Positions 50,840 through 58,781 of a stretch of DNA of 64,000 nt are shown here, piece by piece (the first letter of the stretch is position 1; each line of letters opens with the position of its first letter). Position numbers and translations under genes: made by a program. The notes under the pieces were generated by a model. That model searched no databases. It was not told the origin of the DNA and saw nothing but the letters and a program-made list of their open reading frames with translations. The stretch lies in the NCBI RefSeq assembly GCF_022414535.1, contig NZ_JADWYM010000002.1, forward strand, positions 248,001-312,000, given 5' to 3'. This DNA comes from Streptomyces sp. MUM 2J (GTDB taxonomy: Bacteria > Actinomycetota > Actinomycetes > Streptomycetales > Streptomycetaceae).

Positions 50840-52039
50840 GTGAGCAGCAGCGGCCTCATCTACGCAGTCATCGTCGGGGCCTGGGCCGCCTACTTGGTGC
50901 CGATGTGGCTCCGTAGGCAGGACGAGCTGAACGAGGCCCGTCCGACGGAACGCTTCAGCACGGCCATCCGGTTGCTGTCCGGACGGGCGGGCATGGAGCG
51001 CCGGTACGCCAAGGACCTGCAGGCGCGCTCCACCGACGAGGGGGAGGGCGACGCCGGCGCACCGGACGCCGTCACCGACTCGGTGGACGTCCGGTCCTTC
51101 GCCGTGCCTCCGGCGTCCGCCCAGGAGGCATCCGCGGCCCGCGCGCAGGCGCAGGAGCGTGCCGAGCCGGAGCGCGACCACCCCGTGGGACCGGCGGCCC
51201 ATCCCGATGCCGAGCCGGAGCGCAAGCGTGTGCCGAACGCCCGGCGTACGCCCTCCGCGCAGGCGGCAGCGGCGCGCGCCCAGCGCTCGAAAGTACTCGC
51301 GCGCCGCAGGCGCACCACCGTGATGCTCTTCCTCGCCTTCACGCTCGGCGCGATCATCGCGGCCGTCGGAGGGCTCGGGCTCCTCTGGGCGCCGGCCGCG
51401 CCCGCGGTACTCCTCAGCGCCTACATCGCCTACCTGCGCCGCCAGGAGCGCCGTCGCTTCGCGTACCAGATGGACCGCCGCCGGGCCGAGGCCGCGGCGC
51501 AGCGGCTGCGGGAGCGTCAGCCACGCCGGCGTACGTCCGTCGGCGCGGACGACCGTGCCGAGGCCGAGGACCCGGACGACGGGGCCGAGCCGGAGATCGA
51601 CCCCGGGATGTCGGTGCTCGCCGCGGACCGCCGCGCGCTCGTCGAGCAGACGGACCACGCCGAGTGGGTCGACCAGCAGCGGGAGCGGCAGCGCAGGCCG
51701 GGCCACGGGGAGAGCTGGGACCCGGTGCCGGTGCCGTTGCCGACGTACGTGACCGCCCCGGTCGCGCCGCGCGCGACGGCGGAGGTGGACCTGGGGGCGC
51801 CGGACGCGTGGAGCTCGGCGCGTTCCAGCACCGTGGCGCCGGAGCACGAGGTGCAGCCGCCCGCCGTGCCCGAGCAGGAAGGGGAGGAGCCGGCGCCCGG
51901 CGCGGACAGCAAGTCGACGGCGCACGCCCGTACTGATGCGCGCCGCGCCGCCTCCGCGCGCCGGGCACGCGAGCGTGGACGCACGCCCCTCTTCGACCAG
52001 TACGAGGACGGGCAGCGCCCCCGTGCGGCCAACGAGTGA
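50840..52039 (+). CDS. glpR: Gephyrin-like molybdotransferase receptor GlpR
   Basis: 399 aa. N-terminal membrane segment SSGLIYAVIVGAWAAYLVPM, conserved WLRRQDELNEARPTERFSTA IRLLSGRAGMERRYAKDLQ, a long acidic Ala-rich linker, two adjacent helices MLFLAFTLGAIIAAVGGLGL and AAPAVLLSAYIAYLRRQERR, then a disordered Glu/Arg-rich tail. I recognise this as the GlpR family. In Corynebacterium the family member is a membrane receptor for the MoeA-like Glp and coordinates septal and polar growth; here the glp gene lies 2 kb upstream on the same strand. Leaderless start. Confidence 0.8.
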   Translation: MSSSGLIYAVIVGAWAAYLVPMWLRRQDELNEARPTERFSTAIRLLSGRAGMERRYAKDLQARSTDEGEGDAGAPDAVTDSVDVRSFAVPPASAQEASAARAQAQERAEPERDHPVGPAAHPDAEPERKRVPNARRTPSAQAAAARAQRSKVLARRRRTTVMLFLAFTLGAIIAAVGGLGLLWAPAAPAVLLSAYIAYLRRQERRRFAYQMDRRRAEAAAQRLRERQPRRRTSVGADDRAEAEDPDDGAEPEIDPGMSVLAADRRALVEQTDHAEWVDQQRERQRRPGHGESWDPVPVPLPTYVTAPVAPRATAEVDLGAPDAWSSARSSTVAPEHEVQPPAVPEQEGEEPAPGADSKSTAHARTDARRAASARRARERGRTPLFDQYEDGQRPRAANE

Positions 52040-52190
52040 CCCGCTCCCACTCGTGTGTCCCGAGCCTCCCGGGCCCGTGAGCCGGAGGGCGCGCAGGAGC
52101 GGAATGACCTTGGCATCCTCGCCCGCAGACCCGAGCGGGAACGGATTTTCAAGCACGCCGATCGGGATGCTAGAGTTTCACTCGTTGCAA

Positions 52191-52264
52191 GGGCCTGTGG
52201 CGCAGTCCGGTAGCGCACCTCGTTCGCATCGAGGGGGCCAGGGGTTCAAATCCCCTCAGGTCCA
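52191..52264 (+). tRNA. tRNA-Ala (anticodon CGC)
   Basis: 74 nt: acceptor GGGCCTG/CAGGTCC, D-arm GGCGCAGTCCGGTAGCGC, anticodon stem-loop CCTCGTTCGCATCGAGG with CGC, T-arm GGGGTTCAAATCCCC. CCA not encoded. Adjacent to an integrase relic, so probably an old attachment site. Confidence 0.93.
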
Positions 52265-52270
52265 CGCAGC

Positions 52271-52308
52271 TCAAAGCCCCGGTCGGGTTGTCTCGACCGG
52301 GGCTTTGA
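52271..52308. terminator. Terminator after tRNA-Ala
   Basis: TCAAAGCCCCGGTCG (52271-52285) and its exact complement at 52294-52308, 15-bp stem with 8-nt loop. Confidence 0.85.
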
Positions 52309-52475
52309 CGTGTCGTACAGCAGTTGAAGTACGGCAACTGCGTCGGAACTTGCTTCCCGAGACGCTTCGCCCCGCTTGCGCGGTGCCCGCCGAGTCGCCT
52401 CGGGCGGATGTGTGCGTGCACCTCCATGGTCACGGCGATCCTGCTGTGTCGCAGGATCTGCTCGGGTATCACCGA
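52290..52475 (-). pseudogene. Tyrosine integrase C-terminal relic at tRNA-Ala
   Basis: On the minus strand PEQILRHSRIAVTMEVHAHI matches the 'ILGHSxIxxTMxVYxHI' segment containing the last catalytic His and Tyr region of phage integrases; here the Tyr is replaced by His. A frame change then leads into PPEATRRAPRKRGEASREAS SDAVAVLQLLYDTSKP, the family's usual tail, ending next to the tRNA 3' end. At least one frameshift and loss of the N-terminal part make it a relic of an older element. Confidence 0.6.
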
Positions 52476-52659
52476 ACTCGGTGACGGGCCGGTGCACTTC
52501 CGTGAAGCCGTTCCCGCATACCGCAAAAGGGCGGGGCGGCGCAGTGGGGGATCTCGGCCGGCACGCCGGTCGTCCTGGTCTGCCGAACCACGTGCCGTCG
52601 AGGGGCTCCCCGTCGTGAACGCCGGATGAGGGGAGAGGCTCGGCGCCACCTCGTATGAG

Positions 52660-52857
52660 GTGTTCACGAACCGTCAGGCTCCGTGGGAGCCGGTTGCGGC
52701 CGCGTTCACGGAGTACCCGCGGCGCGTCGGCCGGTCCGGCTTCGGTGCCGAGGACCTCGGCCGAGTCGATGCACCCGACCGCGTGATCGTCTTCCGCGGT
52801 GTCGGTGGCATCGGGAGAACCGCGCCGCCCAGGAAGCCGGAGGAGCCGTCCGGGTGA
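52660..52857 (+). pseudogene. P-loop (STAND-type) ATP-binding protein N-terminal relic
   Basis: The plus-strand frame reads EVFTNRQAPWEPVAAAFTEY, then VIVFRGVGGIGRTAPPRK before an early stop. This resembles the N-terminus of Streptomyces STAND/TPR ATP-binding proteins, where the Walker A is GVGGIGKTTLSRK. Lys is replaced by Arg and the following Thr is lost, and the remaining hundreds of residues are missing. A decayed gene beside the integrase relic. Confidence 0.5.
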
Positions 52858-53160
52858 GCCGCTGGAGAGGCGGCTGCGCCGCGACGGTCCCGCCTCCCGC
52901 TTCGGCCGGGCTCTGCCTCGGGAGAAGGGGCAGGGCTTGGGTGCCCGCGCCTTGGCGGGTCGCCCCGGTCGGTCTCCGCGCAGTGGCCTTCGGCAGGGGC
53001 CCGGTGCGCGGCTCTTGGAGGGGGCGGTCGGTTGACCGGTCCGCCGGATGTGTCTGCCCGGTGAGTGATCACCGATGCGACGCCGCGCCGGATCGAGCCG
53101 CTGCGCGGGGCGCGCGGCCGGGGGCGGCGTGCTGTCGCCCCCCTTCCGGGTCCCCACGGT
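52858..53160. other. Gene-free GC-rich stretch
   Basis: About 300 bp between the NTPase relic and the ArsR-operon promoter. No coding character in any frame and no clear hairpin; probably further decay of the same mobile element. Confidence 0.4.
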
Positions 53161-53175
53161 GCAACGTTTGGTTGC
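53161..53175. promoter_or_regulatory. ArsR-type operator 1 (overlaps -35)
   Basis: GCAAC-GTTTG-GTTGC. It overlaps the TTGCGT -35 at 53172-53177. The same palindrome recurs 45 bp downstream. Confidence 0.65.
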
Positions 53176-53200
53176 GTGACCGGTGGGGGTGGCCTAGTCT
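53172..53200 (+). promoter_or_regulatory. Promoter of the SRPBCC-ArsR operon
   Basis: TTGCGT (53172-53177), 17-nt spacer, TAGTCT (53195-53200). Flanked by two GCAAC-N5-GTTGC palindromes, which would let the downstream ArsR repress it. Confidence 0.62.
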
Positions 53201-53205
53201 TGTGT

Positions 53206-53220
53206 GCAACCGATGGTTGC
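53206..53220. promoter_or_regulatory. ArsR-type operator 2 (at the transcription start)
   Basis: GCAACC-GAT-GGTTGC, perfect palindrome, just downstream of the -10. Confidence 0.7.
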
Positions 53221-53236
53221 GAATGTGGAGGCGGGT

Positions 53237-53701
53237 ATGGAGTACGGGAGCATCGAGCGCGAACTGCACGTCGAGGCCTCGCCCGAGGTGGTGTTCGAGG
53301 TGCTGACCAGCCCCGAGCACATCCGGGACTGGTGGAGCGCCGAGGCCGACCTCGAACCGGCCGCCGGAGCGACGGGCAGCCTCACGTGGACGGACGAGGG
53401 CAGCGGTCGGCGTCAGTCCTCGCCGTTCACGGTGGTCGAGGCCGACCCGCCGCGGACGTTCTCGTTCCGCTGGACGTACGACGAGGCGGAGACGGCGGGG
53501 CCGGGCAACTCGCTGCTGGTGACCTTCGAGCTCGTCCCGACGGGGAACGGGACCACCGTGCGCTTCCGCGAGAGCGGTTACCGCGAGCGGGGCTGGGAGG
53601 CCGCCGTGCTCGAGGCGCACTACAGCGACCATCGGCAGGGCTGGGACTTCTTCCTGCCCCGCCTGGCCGCGGTCGCGGGCCGACTGGCGGCCGCGCGATG
53701 A
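53237..53701 (+). CDS. SRPBCC (AHSA1-like) domain protein
   Basis: 154 aa from the ATG at 53237 (GGAGG 5 nt upstream). START/Bet v1-like fold: IERELHVEASPEVVFEVLTS PEHIRDWWSAEADLEP, GSLTWTDEGSG, PFTVVEADPPRTFSFRWTY and a C-terminal long helix HRQGWDFFLPRLAAVA. Binds a hydrophobic ligand; no enzyme activity can be deduced. Its TGA overlaps the ArsR ATG. Often paired with ArsR in this order. Confidence 0.88.
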   Translation: MEYGSIERELHVEASPEVVFEVLTSPEHIRDWWSAEADLEPAAGATGSLTWTDEGSGRRQSSPFTVVEADPPRTFSFRWTYDEAETAGPGNSLLVTFELVPTGNGTTVRFRESGYRERGWEAAVLEAHYSDHRQGWDFFLPRLAAVAGRLAAAR

Positions 53702-54042
53702 GCACCGCGATCGACGACGGCCTCTGGTCCGCGATAGGGGACCCGACCAGGCGCCGCGTGATCGACCTTCTGCTGGCCGAAGGGCAGGGGACCGCGACGA
53801 CCCTCAGCGCGAACCTGCCGGTGACCCGGCAGGCCGTGGCCAAGCATCTCGCGGTGCTCGACCGGTCCGGTCTCGTGCGGTCCGCTCCGGCGGGGCGGGA
53901 GAGGCGGTACCGCGTGGACGAGGCGCAGCTGGCCCGTGCCGTCGCCCAGCTGAACTCCGTCGGCGCGATGTGGGACGCCCGCCTGCAGCGCATCAAGAGA
54001 CTCGCCGAGGCGATCCAGCGAGCCGAGAACGCGGAGAAGTGA
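53698..54042 (+). CDS. ArsR family repressor
   Basis: 114 aa. Winged helix: WSAIGDPTRRRVIDLLLAEG, then TLSANLPVTRQAVAKHLAVL DRSGLV and APAGRERRYRVDE. No ArsR metal Cys motif, so it is the non-metal, SRPBCC-associated subtype that senses another signal. It overlaps the SRPBCC stop by 4 nt. The two GCAAC-N5-GTTGC sites upstream are the obvious targets for autoregulation. Confidence 0.9.
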   Translation: MSTAIDDGLWSAIGDPTRRRVIDLLLAEGQGTATTLSANLPVTRQAVAKHLAVLDRSGLVRSAPAGRERRYRVDEAQLARAVAQLNSVGAMWDARLQRIKRLAEAIQRAENAEK

Positions 54043-54054
54043 AGGGAGAGCGAG

Positions 54055-54492
54055 ATGGTGGACATCCTGCACCGGGTGGGAATCGCGGCGCCGCCGGAGA
54101 AGGTCTACGAGGCGCTCACGACGGTCGAGGGCCTGGCCGGCTGGTGGACGACCGACACGAGCGGCAGCGGGGACGGCGTCCTGAGGTTCCGCTTCGGTGA
54201 CGTCGGCGGCTTCGACATGAAGGTCCTTGATCTGCAGCCGAACACGCGGGTGCTCTGGGAGGTCGTCGCAGGCCCGGCGGAGTGGATCGGGACGACGGTC
54301 GCCTTCGACCTGTCCCGGGACGGGGAGTGGACGATCGTCCTGTTCGCGCACGAGGGCTGGCGCGAGCCGGTGGAGTTCATGAACCACTGCAGCACCAAGT
54401 GGGCCGTGTTCCTGATGAGCCTGAAATCCATGGTGGAGACGGGGGCCGGTGCACCGCATCCGCACGACGTGCGGATCGGCGACTGGCACTGA
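54055..54492 (+). CDS. SRPBCC domain protein (second)
   Basis: 145 aa, start ATG at 54055 (GGGAGAG upstream). MVDILHRVGIAAPPEKVYEA LTTVEGLAGWWTTDTSGSGD, then FDMKVLDLQPNTRVLWEVVA and EFMNHCSTKWAVFLMSLKSM, the AHSA1-like core. Twelve bp behind arsR, so part of the same operon: two SRPBCC proteins flanking one ArsR. Ligand unknown. Confidence 0.88.
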   Translation: MVDILHRVGIAAPPEKVYEALTTVEGLAGWWTTDTSGSGDGVLRFRFGDVGGFDMKVLDLQPNTRVLWEVVAGPAEWIGTTVAFDLSRDGEWTIVLFAHEGWREPVEFMNHCSTKWAVFLMSLKSMVETGAGAPHPHDVRIGDWH

Positions 54493-54676
54493 CGCCGCTC
54501 GCGGCGGCCCGTCCCGGCGGCCTGGTCCCAGCGGGTTCGTCGGCGCCTCGTCGGCGGTCGACGGGCCTGCGCGCGCCGGTTGGTCGAGCCCGCTCCTGCC
54601 CCGGCTGGCGCCGGGTGCGGCGGAGGCGGTGGGGCGGGCTCGACGCCGGAGGCTGGGGGCGTGGAGTCCGGCGGTG

Positions 54677-55153
54677 TCACAGGGCCTTCGCGTAGCAGCG
54701 GCTCGCCTCGTGGAACCGGTAGTAGCCGAACTTGGTGCACGGTGCGTAGCCGCTGGAGAGGTACAGGGCGATGGCCTCGGGCTGCTTGGTGCCGGTCTCC
54801 AGCACCATGCGGATGCGGCCCGCCGTGCGGGCGTCGTCCTCCAGTGCGGCCAGGATGCGCCGGGCGATCCCCCGGCCGCGCATGTCGTCGACGACGTACA
54901 TGCGCTTGAGCTCGGCGTCGCCGTCCTCGTTGCCCTTGTCGTTGACGTCCTGGCTGCGCCAGCCACCGGTGGCGACGGGCCGGTCGGACTCGTCGTAGGC
55001 GATGAGGTAGACGCCGTTCGGTGGGGCGAAGTCCGAGGGGTCCAGGAAGGTGGCGTCCCCTCCGTCGCCGTAGCGGACGTGGTACTCGGCCTGGACCTGG
55101 TCGTTGAGCTTGACGGCGTCGGGATGGTCGAAGGCGACCCGGCGAATATTCAT
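54677..55153 (-). CDS. GNAT N-acetyltransferase
   Basis: 158 aa from the ATG at 55153. GNAT core: PPNGVYLIAYDESDRPVATG GW, then ELKRMYVVDDMRGRGIARRI LAALEDDA (acetyl-CoA loop) and ETGTKQPEAIALYLSSGYAP C-terminally. The substrate is unknown. Alone on the minus strand, divergent from xthA. Confidence 0.86.
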   Translation of the reverse strand: MNIRRVAFDHPDAVKLNDQVQAEYHVRYGDGGDATFLDPSDFAPPNGVYLIAYDESDRPVATGGWRSQDVNDKGNEDGDAELKRMYVVDDMRGRGIARRILAALEDDARTAGRIRMVLETGTKQPEAIALYLSSGYAPCTKFGYYRFHEASRCYAKAL

Positions 55154-55305
55154 GCGGTCAATCGTAGGAGTATGCAGCCGGTGGGTGGGCCGCGGGTGGA
55201 CATCGGGACGTCGTCCAGTGTGCCGGTATCGTGCCCTGGTGCTCACCGTGGCCCCGGACGACGCGTCCTGCCGATGGGGCCGACTGTGAGGTCGAGGAGA
55301 GTGTT

Positions 55306-56109
55306 GTGCTGACAGTGACCTCTGTGAACGTCAACGGGCTGCGGGCCGCCGCGAAGAAGGGCTTCGTGGAGTGGCTCGCCGGCACGGACGCCGACGTGCT
55401 GTGCCTGCAGGAGGTGCGCGCGGAGCAGCACCAGCTGCCCGAGCATGTCCGCGCCCCGGAGGGCTGGCACACGGTGTACGCCCCCGCCGCGGCCAAGGGC
55501 CGTGCCGGCGTCTCCCTGTACACCCGGCGTGAGCCGGACCGCGTCCGGGTCGGCTTCGGCTCCGCGGAGTTCGACGGCAGCGGCCGGTACGTCGAGGCCG
55601 ACCTGCCGGGTGTGACCGTCGCCTCCCTCTATCTGCCCTCCGGCGAGGTCGGCACCGAGCGGCAGGACGAGAAGGTCCGCTTCATGGGGGAGTTCCTGGC
55701 GTATCTGAAGGAGCTGCGTGAGCGGGCCTCCGCCGACGGCCGGGAGGTCCTGGTGTGCGGCGACTGGAACATCGCCCACCAGCGGGCCGACCTGAAGAAC
55801 TGGCGCGGCAACGCCAGGAGCTCCGGCTTCCTGCCCGAGGAGCGCGCCTGGCTGACCCGGGTACTGGACCCGGCGGACGGCGGCTACGTGGACGTCGTGC
55901 GGGCGCTGCACCCGGACGCGGAGGGGCCGTACTCGTGGTGGTCGTACCGGGGGCGGGCCTTCGACAACGACACGGGCTGGCGGATCGACTACCACTGTGG
56001 GACGCCGGGGCTGGCCGGCAGGGCCGTCAAGGGGTACGTGGAGCGCGCGGCGACGCACGCCGAGCGCTGGTCCGACCACGCGCCCGTCACGGTCGTCTAC
56101 GAGGCGTAG
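55306..56109 (+). CDS. xthA: Exodeoxyribonuclease III
   Basis: 267 aa from the GTG at 55306 (GAGGAGAG upstream). AP endonuclease/Exo III blocks: LTVTSVNVNGLRAAAKKGFV (first metal-site Asn), DADVLCLQEVRAE (Glu), VLVCGDWNIAHQRADLKNW (Asp and Asn), WWSYRGRAFDNDTGWRIDYH and SDHAPVTVVYE (catalytic Asp-His pair). Repairs abasic sites and trims 3' ends. Length and all catalytic residues are normal. Confidence 0.95.
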   Translation: MLTVTSVNVNGLRAAAKKGFVEWLAGTDADVLCLQEVRAEQHQLPEHVRAPEGWHTVYAPAAAKGRAGVSLYTRREPDRVRVGFGSAEFDGSGRYVEADLPGVTVASLYLPSGEVGTERQDEKVRFMGEFLAYLKELRERASADGREVLVCGDWNIAHQRADLKNWRGNARSSGFLPEERAWLTRVLDPADGGYVDVVRALHPDAEGPYSWWSYRGRAFDNDTGWRIDYHCGTPGLAGRAVKGYVERAATHAERWSDHAPVTVVYEA

Positions 56110-56317
56110 GCCCGGGCTCGCCCCTTGGGTTCCGGTCCCGTCGGCGGGCACGGGCACGCGGGCCCGCCGGTCCCCGGGCACGGCCCCCGGACCCGCCGCC
56201 CGCCACCGGGGCCGGTGCCCGCGTCACGCCCTCGCCCGGGTGGCCCGCCGGTCGGCGGGTGGGCCGGGTGCCCGCCGGTGGGCGGAGTGTGCGAAGGGGC
56301 CGTCACGGCGCCCGGGC

Positions 56318-56983
56318 TCAGGACGGCTGTGGTCCGCCCCCGAGGTGCTTGCCGAGCCGCCTGTCCAGGGCGAGGGACAACTCCGCGTCCACGACGCTGC
56401 GGGCCAGTGGGCGCAGGCGCTGCAGGTCCTCCTCCGGGCCGTGGCGCAGGATCAGGTCGGCGAAGAGTTCGGCGAGGGTGTCGGCGTGCTCGCGGACGCG
56501 GGCGCCCGCCGTGAGGACCTCCGCGAGCGGGATGCCCTCGCGGACCAGGGCGGAGGAGACGTCGAGCAGGCGGCGGCTGATGTGGACGATCTCGTCGCCG
56601 TCCGTGCCGAGGTAGCCGAGTTCCATGGCGGCGGCCAGGTTCTCGGGGGTGACCTCGCCCTCGAAGCGTGCGGCGAGTTCCTCGGGGGTGAGGCGGACCG
56701 GCTCCTCCTCGGTGGGGGGACCGACGCCGAGCAGGTCGGCGACGTCCCGGCCGTGGTCGAGGGCCTCGGCGAGTTCCGCGATGCCGCTGAGGGTGTGGCC
56801 GCGTTCGAGTAGCGCCGCGATGGTGCGCAGGCGGGCCAGGTGGTGGTCGTCGTACCAGGCGATGCGGCCCTGGCGGCGGGGTGGCGGGATCAGTTTGCGC
56901 TCGCGGTAGAAGCGCAGGGTGCGCACCGTGATGCCGGCCAGCTCCGCCAGCTCCTCCATGCGGTATTCACGCTTCTCTGCCAC
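56318..56983 (-). CDS. MerR family regulator
   Basis: 221 aa from the ATG at 56983. N-terminal HTH: YRMEELAELAGITVRTLRFY RERKLIPPPRRQG, wing IAWYDDHHLARLRTIAALLE. The C-terminal 130 residues are helical (PEELAARFEGEVTPENLAAA) with no Cys metal ligands, resembling regulators of neighbouring oxidoreductase operons. Divergent from the BVMO-hydrolase-SDR operon, with an 18-bp perfect palindrome in the shared region, so probably its regulator. Confidence 0.88.
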   Translation of the reverse strand: MAEKREYRMEELAELAGITVRTLRFYRERKLIPPPRRQGRIAWYDDHHLARLRTIAALLERGHTLSGIAELAEALDHGRDVADLLGVGPPTEEEPVRLTPEELAARFEGEVTPENLAAAMELGYLGTDGDEIVHISRRLLDVSSALVREGIPLAEVLTAGARVREHADTLAELFADLILRHGPEEDLQRLRPLARSVVDAELSLALDRRLGKHLGGGPQPS

Positions 56984-57068
56984 ACCGGAAGCCTATGTTG
57001 TACCGCGGGTGACTTTCCTCGCCCCGCCCCCTACCCATGAGTACGAGGCTCCTCTACCCTCCCCATTG

Positions 57069-57086
57069 TGCCAGTGTTCACTGGCA
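57069..57086. promoter_or_regulatory. Perfect 18-bp palindrome in the merR / BVMO gap
   Basis: TGCCAGTG-TT-CACTGGCA, perfect 8+8 dyad, ending 33 bp upstream of the BVMO start and about 85 bp from merR. Strong operator candidate for the MerR regulator. Confidence 0.62.
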
Positions 57087-57119
57087 GGGTTTGGGTACGG
57101 GTGTGGGAGGGGCTTCGGC

Positions 57120-58781
57120 ATGGCTGAGCACGAGCACGTACGGGTGGCGGTGGTCGGGTCCGGATTCGGCGGGCTGGGAGCCGCCGTGCGACTACGGCGG
57201 GAGGGCATCACCGACTTCGCCGTCCTGGAGCGGGCGGGCAGCGTCGGCGGCACCTGGCGGGACAACAGCTACCCCGGTTGCGCCTGCGACGTACCCTCCC
57301 ACCTGTACTCCTTCTCCTTCGCTCCCAACCCCGACTGGCCGCGCACCTTCTCCGGGCAGGAACACATCCGCGCCTACCTGGAGCGCGTCACCGACACCTT
57401 CGGGCTGCGCCCGCACATCCGCTTCGACTCCGAGGTGAAGCGGATGACCTGGGACGGCGAGCAACTGCGATGGGTCATCGAGACCACCGGCGGCAACCTC
57501 ACCGCGGACGTCGTCGTCTCCGCCACCGGCCCGCTCTCCGACCCCAAGATCCCCGACATCCCCGGCCTCGACTCCTTCCCCGGCAAGGTCTTCCACTCCG
57601 CCCGCTGGGACCACGACCACGACCTCGCCGGCAAGCGCGTCGCGATGATCGGCACGGGCGCGTCCGCGATCCAGATCGTGCCGTCCATCCAGCCGGAGGT
57701 CGGCAGGCTGACCCTCTTCCAGCGCACCCCCGCCTGGGTCATGCCCCGCGTCGACCGCGCCATCGGCGGGTTCGAGCGCGGGCTGCACCGGCAGCTGCCG
57801 TTCACCACCCAGCTGCGCCGCGGAGCGCTGTGGGGCCTGCGCGAGCTCCAGGTGCAGGCCTTCACCAAGCACCCCAACGAGCTCGGCTTCGTCGAGCGGA
57901 TCGCCGAGCGCAACATGGCGCACGCCATCAAGGACCCCGTGCTGCGCGCAAAACTCACCCCGGACTACCGCATCGGCTGCAAGCGGATCCTCCTGTCGAG
58001 CACCTACTACCCGGCGCTCGCGCAGCCCAACGTGGACGTCGTCGCGAGCGGGCTCAGCGAGGTCCGCGGGTCCACCGTCGTCGCCGCCGACGGCACGGAG
58101 ACCGAGGTCGACGTGATCATCTTCGGTACCGGTTTCCACGTCACGGACATGCCGATCGCCGAGCGGGTCGTGGGCGCCGACGGCCGGACGCTCGCCGAGA
58201 CCTGGACCGGCGGCATGGCGGCCCTGCGCGGCGCCTCCGCCGCCGGCTTCCCGAACTGGATGACCATCATCGGGCCCAACACCGGCCTCGGGAACTCCTC
58301 GATGATCCTCATGATCGAGTCCCAGCTGAACTACCTCGCCGACTACATGCGCCAGCTGGACGTCCTCGGCGGCCGTGCCGCGCTCGACGCGCGCCCGAGC
58401 GCCGTGCACGCCTGGAACCGCCGGGTGCAGGAGCGCATGAAGCGGACGGTGTGGAACACGGGTGGCTGCACCAGCTGGTACCTCGACGCGAGCGGACGCA
58501 ACACCACCGTCTGGCCGGGGACGACCAGCGAGTTCCGGCGGGCCACGCGCCGCGTCGAACTCTCGGAGTACCAGGTGCTGCGCCCCTCCGACGGCCGCAC
58601 GCCCGGGAAGACGACCCTCGGTGGAAGGGCGGCCGAAGGGGCCGGCTCCGACGGGGAGTCGCCCGGGGCGAGCGGAAGCGGCTCCCGGCGGAAGGCCCGC
58701 GCCCAGCAGGCTCCGGCGCGGGGGGCTGTCGGGGCCCCGGCGCGGCAGGCCTCCGGCCGCACCCGGGGGGCCGCCGGATGA
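57120..58781 (+). CDS. Flavin-containing Baeyer-Villiger-type monooxygenase
   Basis: 553 aa from the ATG at 57120. Two Rossmann motifs: VRVAVVGSGFGGLGAAVRLR (FAD, about residue 10) and RVAMIGTGASAIQIVPSIQP (NADPH, about 178). The BVMO fingerprint FPGKVFHSARW (FxGxxxHxxxW) is at about 154-164. Also GGTWRDNSYPGCACD after the first glycine loop. The C-terminal 60 residues are a charged Gly-rich tail. Inserts oxygen into ketones to give esters or lactones. Its TGA overlaps the hydrolase ATG (ATGA), consistent with ester hydrolysis as the next step. Confidence 0.9.
   Translation: MAEHEHVRVAVVGSGFGGLGAAVRLRREGITDFAVLERAGSVGGTWRDNSYPGCACDVPSHLYSFSFAPNPDWPRTFSGQEHIRAYLERVTDTFGLRPHIRFDSEVKRMTWDGEQLRWVIETTGGNLTADVVVSATGPLSDPKIPDIPGLDSFPGKVFHSARWDHDHDLAGKRVAMIGTGASAIQIVPSIQPEVGRLTLFQRTPAWVMPRVDRAIGGFERGLHRQLPFTTQLRRGALWGLRELQVQAFTKHPNELGFVERIAERNMAHAIKDPVLRAKLTPDYRIGCKRILLSSTYYPALAQPNVDVVASGLSEVRGSTVVAADGTETEVDVIIFGTGFHVTDMPIAERVVGADGRTLAETWTGGMAALRGASAAGFPNWMTIIGPNTGLGNSSMILMIESQLNYLADYMRQLDVLGGRAALDARPSAVHAWNRRVQERMKRTVWNTGGCTSWYLDASGRNTTVWPGTTSEFRRATRRVELSEYQVLRPSDGRTPGKTTLGGRAAEGAGSDGESPGASGSGSRRKARAQQAPARGAVGAPARQASGRTRGAAG

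Noticed and set aside
52660..52857. Intact ATP-binding protein gene
   Set aside because: Walker A Lys is Arg, the Thr is lost, and the frame stops after 65 codons with no continuation in any frame.
56110..56317. Coding gene between xthA and merR
   Set aside because: Extreme GC repeats (CCCGCCGGT words) with no start, ribosome site or domain; treated as intergenic.
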